A stretch of 22,822 nucleotides of DNA from assembly GCA_964565715.1 (NCBI GenBank), contig CAZMGG010000092.1, forward strand, positions 1 to 22,822, in the 5' to 3' direction. This document shows, piece after piece, positions 17,801-22,822 of this stretch. Every line of letters begins with the position of its first letter. Position 1 is the first letter of the stretch. The notes under the pieces are model-generated. The model was not told the DNA's origin and ran no database searches. It worked only from the letters and a program-made list of their open reading frames with translations. This DNA comes from CAZMGG01 sp964565715. GTDB lineage: Bacteria; Planctomycetota; UBA1135; UBA2386. Position numbers and translations under genes: made by a program.

Positions 17801-17933
17801 GGTGGTGCTGCTCGGGCCCGACGGCAAGGTGGCCTTCGAGGGCGATCCGGGCCTGCGCTCCGGGGTCGGCTGGGACCCGGCGGACGGGCCGACCTACGTC
17901 GACGCAGCACTCGACAAGCTGCTCGGCCGGTGA
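14889..17933 (+). CDS. Secreted TPR / zinc metalloprotease / lectin-like / thioredoxin-fold multidomain protein
   Basis: 1014 residues. In order: a signal peptide (to about LTAQQ, residue 25); TPR-like helices (about 28-175); a gluzincin-type protease domain with HEAAH (His318, Glu319, His322) and the third ligand Glu338 in WLNEAYASFFEG, in the style of DUF1570-type proteins; a second TPR-like segment (about 500-580); a concanavalin-like beta-sandwich (about 660-835; NDWHALRVDV, VDVYFDGLYV, ATFRNVRILARD); and a C-terminal thioredoxin/TlpA-like fold (about 870-1010). In the last domain both redox cysteines are missing: where WCxxC is expected the sequence reads FWSPFQDKV (Trp894 to Val901). 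It probably acts outside the cytoplasm as a protease with binding modules. It is translationally coupled to the DUF1579-like lipoprotein. An even longer open frame on the opposite strand is a GC artefact. Confidence 0.87.
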   Translation: MPMLRRLAAVPVAILAALSAPLTAQQPGFVQGYLQQAEAALAAADLPAARAAVERALERDDRSLPAWHLLRRVAAAQQDRDAAVHAAHRWLDLWETAGPGRPAAKDRKAFLDALLQDDPEASAWQALQKTFLQGLLDLGKQYRNRKDWLGALDLYGQVLQVSPGHAEASAAIQAIRSSGGREVAIEDVHAGTDPTGGLSEEAIAELDRAHATWDTAHTGETDNYRYRTDAGHLVLRTSMIAMEQMNAFYRRFFRFMEDGGKTPKIEIRIFKSRDEYLSLGQNPQPWSGGHFIGSAVETYTGGVNGKESIRDMYRTLFHEAAHQFVSLTGPMVPGWLNEAYASFFEGCVILSNGSVKWNLAPPGRLFPLAARMEKGWMAPGELPAPGADGQWTDPAEAPRFATVVGGGYQWGPPWYAPTWGVVYFLYNYRHADGRPVYRDALHAYYVSFKRGAARDPVGNFEEIVLRGSPLSPVQTLAELDPIWRDWILRLRDIETGKVQQGDQLLQWAKAALERDERAMALEFLEEARAAAPQDVEVLWLLASTLEQDKQKPQAAARYREVRRVLELLGRTDDPRHQEARKKIVLLDPLVLRLRALTERFGEQGLLLARGYEARELPTMALEIARQMSSSFQVREALDYFTALATRTGKSLARWKVAYNERDLRGWSASGDGAFQAYGALLRAQVEARGDDMVTRELTCDVTFDADYSLSAEMRIEALPEGGDAGRLMGLCFGRKGDGNFHAAILHPKGFLDIASNRGGVWTVHDHRSLPVGNDWHALRVDVAGDSVDVYFDGLYVRSLAFADPAVLRGAFGLLCGPGQATFRNVRILARDPFDPAARIERELAMQRVLADASLRQPGSFSGLLPPDLGRLDWRQGEAVTLAALRGKVVALVFWSPFQDKVIPTTRYLQHLAEKGGEGLVVLAVTDPGTTPAALAAWLADHPMPQVRVAIDDSGATLEAYFVKPGHFGMPRVVLLGPDGKVAFEGDPGLRSGVGWDPADGPTYVDAALDKLLGR

Positions 17934-17940
17934 GCCGCAG

Positions 17941-17979
17941 GTTTGAGAATTCCAAAGTGACACCTTGGAAAACTCACAC
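17941..17979. repeat. Imperfect 39-base palindrome between convergent genes
   Basis: Two 19-base arms (17941-17959 and 17961-17979) match at 15 of 19 positions around a central A at 17960. The inner arms are TTCCAAAGTG and CACCTTGGAA. It lies in an AT-rich island between the stops of the metalloprotease gene (17933) and the small membrane protein gene (18004). No T-run follows, so it is either an atypical bidirectional terminator or a protein-binding site. Confidence 0.6.
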
Positions 17980-18003
17980 AACGGGTCTGGGGGAACGGCG
18001 GCC

Positions 18004-18420
18004 TCACGCCTGCCGGTACCACGCCTTGGTGGCCGGCTTGATCCAGTGCACCAGCAGCGGGATCGTCGCCGGCCACAGGCAGCAGCTCGTCAGCCCGAAG
18101 CAGATCAGCACGAGGTGGAACACCCACGCCCAACCCTTCCGCGGCGCCAGCAGGCCGACGACGAACGCGGCGGCGCAGACGAAGCCGATACCGAAGTAGA
18201 CCGCGGCGAAGATCCTGCCCATCGCGCTCGGCTCGGTCACCTCGTGCTCGGCGGTGAAGTTCTCGACCTTGAGCGCCCAATCGGGATCGAGCAGCGCCCA
18301 CAGGCCCAGCCCGGCGATCACCAGGTAGAGCAGCACCATGGCGCCGCAGTAGACCTGGAACCAGCCGACCACGGCGGGCCTGCGCAGGGGCGGCGGTTCC
18401 ATCGCGTCGGCTGATCGCAT
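18004..18420 (-). CDS. Small multi-pass membrane protein
   Basis: 138 residues with three or four hydrophobic segments (about 20-45, 68-90, 96-112 and 113-127), ending in a short polar tail (WIKPATKAWYRQA). I do not recognise a named family. A purine-rich ribosome binding site (AGGAAGGGG) lies immediately before the ATG at 18420 and overlaps the stop of the OPT gene, nine bases upstream. The two are therefore one operon, and the small protein could be an accessory of the transporter; nothing in the sequence proves that. A second ATG, six codons in, is a possible start. Confidence 0.75.
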   Translation of the reverse strand: MRSADAMEPPPLRRPAVVGWFQVYCGAMVLLYLVIAGLGLWALLDPDWALKVENFTAEHEVTEPSAMGRIFAAVYFGIGFVCAAAFVVGLLAPRKGWAWVFHLVLICFGLTSCCLWPATIPLLVHWIKPATKAWYRQA

Positions 18421-18429
18421 GGCCCCTTC

Positions 18430-20487
18430 CTACACCATCTTTCGCGCCGCGCCGAGCGTACGGCGGTAGAGGTAGACGATCATCGCGACCGTCGCCAGCA
18501 CCGCCAGCAGCCGGGCCGGGCCCTGGTGGCCGCCCGGCAGCAGCTCCGGGTTGGCCGCCACCACCACCGCCAGCAGCACGCCCATGATCGCCTCGCCGGT
18601 GATCAGGCCCGAGGCCAGCAGCATGCCGGAGTTCTCCAGCGCCACCTTCTCCGGCTCGCTCTTCGGCCGGAACGCGCGCAGCGCCAGCCAGGACAGCATG
18701 CCGCCGAGGAAGATCAGCACCGACAGGCCGAACGGCAGGTAGATGCCCACCGCCACCGCCAGCACCGGCGTGCGGAACGCCGCCTTGGCCCGCTTCAGGT
18801 ACTCGTCGAGCGCGATGATGAGCACCGCCAGGCCGCAGCCGAAGAAGATGAAGTTCCAGTTGATGCCGGTGCCGAAGATGCCCGTCGACAGGTCCTTCAT
18901 CAGGCTGGCCTGCGGCGCCGCCAGGGGCTTCACGCCCTCGCGCACGGCGCGGCCGATGCCCCGATCCTGGTCCAGCAGGCTCAGCACCAGCGGGATCACC
19001 GACGCCGACGCCACCGTGCCGATCACCAGGCAGAGCTGCTGCTTCCACGGCGTGCTGCCCACCACGTGGCCGCACTTGAGGTCCTGCAGGTTGTCGCCGG
19101 CGATGCAGGCGGCCGTGCAGATGAACGCCGCCAGGAAGATCACCGCCGCCGGGCCGACCTGGCCGGCCACGCCCTCATTGCCCATCAGCAGCACCAGCAG
19201 CAGCGAGCTGATCACCACCGTGGCCATGGTCACGCCGGACACCGGGTTGTTGGAGCTGCCGACCAGGCCCGTCATGTAGCCGGCGACGCTGCTGAACAGG
19301 AAGCCGAAGCCCAGCATCAGCCCGGTCATCAGCAGCGCGATCATCGCCTTGCCCTCATAGTCGCCGAGCACGGCGTGGAAGGCGAAGAACAGCGGCACCG
19401 TCATCACCGCCGCGGTCAGCAGCAGGAACGGCAGCGGCGTGTCCAGCTCGGTGCGGGGCGCGCCGCCGGTGCCGCCGCTGCGCTGGGCGCGGAACGCCGC
19501 CAGGCTGGCCTTGACGCCGTCGCGCATCGGCTTGAACAGGGAGATCAGCGACCAGATGCCGCCGACCAGCATGCAGCCGATGCCGATGCGCCGGCACTCC
19601 TGCCACGACGCGTTGGCCACCTCGCCCCACTGCTCGGCCGACAGCGCCGCCAGCCCGGTCCCGGCCGGCACACCGGCGGCCTGCAGCAGCCGTTCCTCGT
19701 TCATCAGCCAGTTGACCGGCACGCCGATCAGCGTGCCGATCACCGCGCCGCTCAGCATCAGCGTGCCGATGTTGGGGCCGACGATGAAGCCGATGCCGAG
19801 CAGCGACGGCGCCAGCGTGGCGTCGGCCATGAACAGGTAGCGGCCGCCGAGCAGCCCCTTGGCGGTGGCGACGCCCTCGGCGAGCACCTTGAAGCCGCCC
19901 TCGCCCAGCTTGAACAGGGCGCCGATCACGCTCGACTCCAGCAGCAGCCGGAAGCCGATGGCGCCGGCCTTGCCCGCCGGCTTCGCCTGCTCGTCGTCGG
20001 CGTCCCGTTCGACGCCGCCGGTCTTCAGCACCTCGGCCGTCGCCAGGCCCTCGGGGAACGTCAGCCCGGTGTCGACGATCAGCGCCCGCCGCAGCGGCGT
20101 GGTGAAGACCACGCCCAGGGTGCCGCCGACCACCACCATCAGGAAGATCGGGCCGTAGTCGTAGCCGCTCCAGGCGCCCATCATCACCAGGGCCGGCACC
20201 GTGAAGATGATGCCCGACACCGTCGACGCGCCCGCCGACGCGATCGTCTGCACCTGGTTGTTCTCCAGGATGTTGGACCGCCGGAAGAAGCGCAGCACGC
20301 CCAGCGCGATGGCCGAGGCCGGGATCGAGGCCGCCACCGTCATGCCGACCCGCAGGCCCAGGTAGGCGTTGGCCGCCGCCATCAGCATCGCCAGCACGAT
20401 GCCGAGCGCCATCGCCTTCAGCGTGATCTCCGGCAGGCTGCGTTCGGGGCCGACGACGGGGGGGACGGGGGCGCTGGATCGGGACAA
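18430..20487 (-). CDS. OPT-family oligopeptide transporter
   Basis: 685 residues from a TTG at 20487, which has a GAGGT ribosome binding site five bases upstream. The frame stays open further upstream, but there it runs into the divergent promoter region and has an Arg/Pro-rich composition. The protein has about 14 hydrophobic segments. OPT signatures are clear: ANAYLGLRVGMTVAASIPAS near the N-terminus, VGGTLGVVFTTPLRR, GLTFPEGLATAEVLK, GLVGSSNNPVSGVT in the middle, and IAGDNLQDLKCGHVVGSTPW. OPT proteins import peptides (or metal chelates) with protons across the inner membrane; the substrate cannot be told here. With the exported peptidases nearby, peptide uptake is the simplest guess. It is followed at once by a small membrane protein gene. 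On the minus strand TAGAGT (20519-20524) lies about 31 bases before the start. Confidence 0.92.
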   Translation of the reverse strand: MSRSSAPVPPVVGPERSLPEITLKAMALGIVLAMLMAAANAYLGLRVGMTVAASIPASAIALGVLRFFRRSNILENNQVQTIASAGASTVSGIIFTVPALVMMGAWSGYDYGPIFLMVVVGGTLGVVFTTPLRRALIVDTGLTFPEGLATAEVLKTGGVERDADDEQAKPAGKAGAIGFRLLLESSVIGALFKLGEGGFKVLAEGVATAKGLLGGRYLFMADATLAPSLLGIGFIVGPNIGTLMLSGAVIGTLIGVPVNWLMNEERLLQAAGVPAGTGLAALSAEQWGEVANASWQECRRIGIGCMLVGGIWSLISLFKPMRDGVKASLAAFRAQRSGGTGGAPRTELDTPLPFLLLTAAVMTVPLFFAFHAVLGDYEGKAMIALLMTGLMLGFGFLFSSVAGYMTGLVGSSNNPVSGVTMATVVISSLLLVLLMGNEGVAGQVGPAAVIFLAAFICTAACIAGDNLQDLKCGHVVGSTPWKQQLCLVIGTVASASVIPLVLSLLDQDRGIGRAVREGVKPLAAPQASLMKDLSTGIFGTGINWNFIFFGCGLAVLIIALDEYLKRAKAAFRTPVLAVAVGIYLPFGLSVLIFLGGMLSWLALRAFRPKSEPEKVALENSGMLLASGLITGEAIMGVLLAVVVAANPELLPGGHQGPARLLAVLATVAMIVYLYRRTLGAARKMV

Positions 20488-20518
20488 GGGGACCTCGCGG
20501 CTTCTCGAGAAGGGCCGG

Positions 20519-20526
20519 ACTCTAGC
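20519..20526 (-). promoter_or_regulatory. Candidate -10 element GCTAGAGT for the OPT operon
   Basis: Read on the minus strand, GCTAGAGT ends 31 bases before the TTG start of the transporter. It is identical to the octamer before the M1 peptidase gene. A weak -35-like GGGACC lies 16 bases upstream of TAGAGT. The gap 20488-20663 also holds the promoter of the divergent FG-GAP gene and nothing else that I can name. Confidence 0.4.
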
Positions 20527-20593
20527 GGCGCGCCCATCGCGGTCCCACGCCGCAGGTCGGGAAGGATGCACGACCCCGCACCGTCCGAGCGCC

Positions 20594-20601
20594 GCTACAC
20601 T
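20594..20601 (+). promoter_or_regulatory. Candidate -10 element GCTACACT for the FG-GAP operon
   Basis: GCTACACT lies 62 bases before the GTG start at 20664 and is identical to the element before the DUF1579-like gene. No good -35 box was found. The leader between them is GC-rich and contains GCCGGC palindromes. Confidence 0.4.
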
Positions 20602-20663
20602 GCCAGCCTGCGCCGGCGCGGCCGGCGCCCGACCCCTTGGATTCCCTTTCGAAGGAGGCAACC

Positions 20664-21722
20664 GTGCGGATCCCCATCCTCGCCGCCCTGCTGGCCCTGG
20701 CGCCGGCGTTCGCCCAGTCCGTTCCCGATCTCACAGCACCCGAGCGCCTGCGCGCCGGCGACCAGCCGATCGACGTCGGCCAGTACACCGGCCACGCCGG
20801 CCCCCTGGTCGGTGACCTCGACGGCGACGGCAGGCCCGACCTCCTGGTCGGCACCTTCCGCGGCCACATCCAGGTCTTCCGCAACGTCGGTGACGGCAAG
20901 GAGCCGAAGCTCGCCGACCAGGGCCTGCTGCAGGCGGGCGGCAAGGACATCCGCATCCACAACTGGTGATGCATAGGCCTCAGTCCGCAGTTGGCGGACC
21001 TGGACGGCGATGGCCACAAGGACCTCATCACCGGCTGCTATGAGGGCAACGCCTACTGGCTGAAGGGGCTCGGCAAGGGCGCCTTCGCCGAAGCGGCCCT
21101 GGTGCCGAACGCCGATGGAGAACCGCTGCGCGCCGGCCAGTACTACGACACCAAGTGGCAGGCGATGGACAAGGACCTCGGCCTGTCGGCGACGCCGGTC
21201 GACTGGGACGGTGACGGCGACCTCGACCTGCTGCTCGGCACCAGCGAGGGCCGCATGCATCTCTCCCGCAACCTCGGCAGCCCGACCGCGCCCAAGTGGA
21301 GCGCCGCCCTGGAAGTGGTGCAGGCCTCTGGCAAGGAGCTGCTGCTGGAGGGACGCCACTGCCTGCCGGTGGTGGCCGACTGGGACGGCGACGGCCGCTG
21401 GGACCTGGTGACCGGCAGCTACGCCGGCGGCGCCTACTGGTATCGCAACACCGGCAAGGCCGGCGCGCCGCAGTTCGCCGCGGTGCAGGAGCTGGTGGCG
21501 CCCACCGACGGCAAGGCCAAGGACAAGGCCGACCGGCCCGGCACCCGCAGCCAGGTGGCGGTGGCCGACTGGGACGGCGACGGCCGCCTCGACCTGCTGC
21601 TCGGCGACTGCCACATGCAGCCGCCGGCCGAGGAAGGCGGCCGTTACGAGTTCCACGGCTACGTCTGGCTCTACCGCCGCACGCCGTTGCCCGGCGGCGA
21701 CGCCGCGCCCGGCAAGCAATGA
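20664..21722 (+). CDS. Secreted FG-GAP/VCBS repeat protein with in-frame TGA, candidate selenoprotein
   Basis: 352 residues if the TGA at 20967-20969 is read through as residue 102. The GTG start follows a strong ribosome binding site (AAGGAGG, five bases away). A signal peptide (MRIPILAALLALAPAFAQ) is followed by five repeats with calcium-binding-type DxDGDG motifs: DLDGDGRPD, then DLDGDGHKD, then three DWDGDG copies. They should form a beta-propeller outside the cytoplasm. The TGA lies between repeats one and two, in HNW-TGA-CIGLSPQ. I recall planctomycete relatives with Trp-Cys-Cys followed by a Pro-Gln here, so TGA stands at a Cys position. The frame is unbroken on both sides, and a SECIS-like hairpin follows. 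If TGA is a plain stop, the product is a 101-residue fragment and this is a pseudogene. The gene is followed after seven bases by the TPR gene. Confidence 0.75.
20967..21003 (+). promoter_or_regulatory. TGA codon and SECIS-like stem-loop
   Basis: Six perfect pairs (20983-20988 GTCCGC with 20994-20999 GCGGAC) close a five-base loop AGTTG (20989-20993). Allowing one bulged C at 21000, three more pairs form (20980-20982 with 21001-21003). The loop begins 19 bases after the TGA and has G as its second base. This agrees with the bacterial SECIS pattern as I know it: the loop 16-37 bases from UGA and a G in its first two bases. The bulged U found in the E. coli fdhF element is not evident. Chance hairpins are common in GC-rich DNA. 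Confidence 0.5.
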
Positions 21723-21729
21723 GGCCCTG

Positions 21730-22822
21730 ATGCTGCGCGTCACTGCCCTGCTGTCCGCCGTGCTGGTGACGGCGCCCTGTCTGTGGGACAGCGACACGCT
21801 CGACGACGAGCTGCGCGGCCTGCCCGAGGCGTTCGACCTCGTGGTGGGCCGCTGGCACCGCCATTCGGCGTTCTACTACCAGGCGCGGGTGGCGCGGATC
21901 CAGGCGCTGCCGGCGCCGGGGCCGGCGGACCTGGACGACCTGGCGGTGGCATTCGAGCACCTCGGCGAACGCGACGCGGCGATCGCCACCATGGCCCGGA
22001 AGCAGGCGTTGCTGGCCGGCGCGCCGGATCCGGAGCAGCAGTACCGGTATCACGCCAACCTGGGCACGTTCCTGGCGCATGCCGGCCGGCTGGACGAGGC
22101 CCTGGTGGAACTGCGCGCGGCGGTGGCGCTGAACCCGGCCGCGCACTTCGGCCGCGAGCGCTTCCAGATCGATCTGGTGGAGTACGCGATCGCTGCGCGG
22201 AAGGACCCGGCGGTGCGGCAGCGCAGCTTCCTGCAATGGGCGGACTATCAGCTGCCGCGCTGGCTGCAGTTCCAGAGCGGGCGCGCCGACCTCGAGGCGC
22301 GGCCGGACCGCGAGCTGGACGTGGACGAGGCGATGACCGCGGTGGCGGGCATGCTGCGCTTCGGCGGCCGCGAGGGCGCGGAGCTGTACCGCTCGCTGGC
22401 GGTGTTGTACGAGGCGCAGGGGCACCTGCATCTGGCCTGGTGGGCGCTGCAGCGGGCGATCGAACGCGGCCACGGGGCGGCGGAGTTGCTGCAGGAGCAG
22501 GCGCGGGGCATCGAGCGGCACTGGCGGGAGGCGAACCAGCACAACCGGAAGGCGACGCCGATCCCGGATCTGGCCGGGTTCCGCGCGCAGCGGGCCTCGG
22601 CGGATCGCTGGGTCGCGGCCTTCCAGCAGGCCGAAGGCGAGGCGCTGGCCCGCGGCGAGGACGTGACCGGGGACGCCGGTCTGCAGGCGTTGCTGGCGCT
22701 GGCCGATGCCGCCGAACCGCGGCCCGTGGTGTACGGCTGGTGGGTGCGGGTGTGGGCGGTGATGGCGGCGTGGCGGTGGTGGGTGATGGGTGGTGGGTTG
22801 GTGTTGCTGATCTGGCTGCTGG
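21730..22822 (+). CDS. TPR protein of the CLWDxDTL type; partial at the right edge
   Basis: 364 complete codons are visible and the frame is still open at the window end. The ATG at 21730 has GAGG six bases upstream and lies seven bases after the FG-GAP stop, so the two genes are co-transcribed. A signal peptide (MLRVTALLSAVLVTAP) leads to CLWDSDTL, an N-terminal block I recall from secreted planctomycete TPR proteins. It continues with a conserved-looking region (FDLVVGRWHRHSAFYYQAR), then TPR-like helices (DDLAVAFEHLGERDAAI; RYHANLGTFLAHAGRLDEAL; LAVLYEAQGHLHLAWWALQR). A Trp-rich hydrophobic segment at the end (MGGGLVLLIWLL) is probably a membrane helix. No enzyme motif is present. It is likely a protein-interaction scaffold; its partner could be the FG-GAP protein. 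Confidence 0.8.
   Translation, partial: MLRVTALLSAVLVTAPCLWDSDTLDDELRGLPEAFDLVVGRWHRHSAFYYQARVARIQALPAPGPADLDDLAVAFEHLGERDAAIATMARKQALLAGAPDPEQQYRYHANLGTFLAHAGRLDEALVELRAAVALNPAAHFGRERFQIDLVEYAIAARKDPAVRQRSFLQWADYQLPRWLQFQSGRADLEARPDRELDVDEAMTAVAGMLRFGGREGAELYRSLAVLYEAQGHLHLAWWALQRAIERGHGAAELLQEQARGIERHWREANQHNRKATPIPDLAGFRAQRASADRWVAAFQQAEGEALARGEDVTGDAGLQALLALADAAEPRPVVYGWWVRVWAVMAAWRWWVMGGGLVLLIWLL

Noticed and set aside
14811..17981. A 1056-codon open frame on the minus strand, longer than the opposite gene
   Set aside because: It is antisense to the metalloprotease gene, which has recognisable domains, a signal peptide and a coupled start. Long antisense frames are expected at this GC content. 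The same holds for 1073-3847 plus and 5558-8305 minus.
20967..20969. TGA read as a standard amino acid through an altered genetic code
   Set aside because: Several clear genes in the window end at TGA (for example 7324, 9874, 14889), so TGA is a normal stop here.
20960..20990. Programmed frameshift at the FG-GAP gene break
   Set aside because: The coding frame is the same before and after the TGA, so no shift is needed.
22725..22822. G/T-rich run at the right end, possible repeat or origin-like element
   Set aside because: It is in frame with the TPR gene and encodes a Trp/Val/Leu-rich membrane segment; no periodic repeat unit is present.
1..22822. CRISPR array, tRNA, rRNA, transposase or integrase
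   Set aside because: No spaced direct repeats, cloverleaf-like sequence or mobile-element gene was seen anywhere in the window.

Overview
This is GC-rich (roughly 70%) bacterial DNA with densely packed genes, many of them secreted or lipoprotein. The mix of families points to Planctomycetota: FG-GAP/VCBS repeat proteins, a TPR protein with a CLWDxDTL N-terminus, DUF1080-like domains, Kelch repeats with a C-terminal beta-rich tail, and a secreted TPR/metalloprotease. This is a judgement from protein families; no marker gene is present. TGA is used as a normal stop by several genes.

Layout. (1) Positions 1-5615, minus strand: a PagL-like lipid A deacylase overlaps a PHP-domain lipoprotein; then come an AceE-like pyruvate dehydrogenase E1 and a membrane-anchored trypsin-like (HtrA-type) protease that runs off the left edge. 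The protease passes abruptly into a PAS domain at about 250-265. (2) 5825-9874, plus strand: a GT39/ArnT-like glycosyltransferase, a secreted unknown protein followed by a clear intrinsic terminator, and a secreted Kelch protein. (3) 9876-11462, minus strand: a TPR protein with one membrane helix and a C-terminal double-CxxC motif. (4) 11576-17933, plus strand: an M1 metallopeptidase, a DUF1080-like protein, a DUF1579-like lipoprotein, and a 1014-residue TPR/zinc-protease/lectin-like/thioredoxin-fold protein. (5) 18004-20487, minus strand: an OPT-family transporter followed by a small membrane protein. (6) 20664-22822, plus strand: an FG-GAP repeat protein interrupted by an in-frame TGA, then a TPR protein cut by the right edge.

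The most interesting signal is that TGA (20967-20969). The reading frame continues intact for 250 codons on either the same repeat fold or the same frame, the TGA sits in a W-TGA-Cys context where I recall relatives having Trp-Cys-Cys, and a stem-loop of the size and position expected of a bacterial SECIS follows at once. The only ATA and only AGT codons of the gene lie in that hairpin region. I propose a candidate selenoprotein of a family not known to me as one; a nonsense mutation or sequencing error remains the main alternative.

How the genes work together: most products act at the envelope or outside the cytoplasm (peptidases, outer-membrane lipid modification, peptide uptake by OPT, glycosylation of envelope components). 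Peptidases plus the OPT transporter would suit a life on extracellular protein or peptides, but this link is inference.
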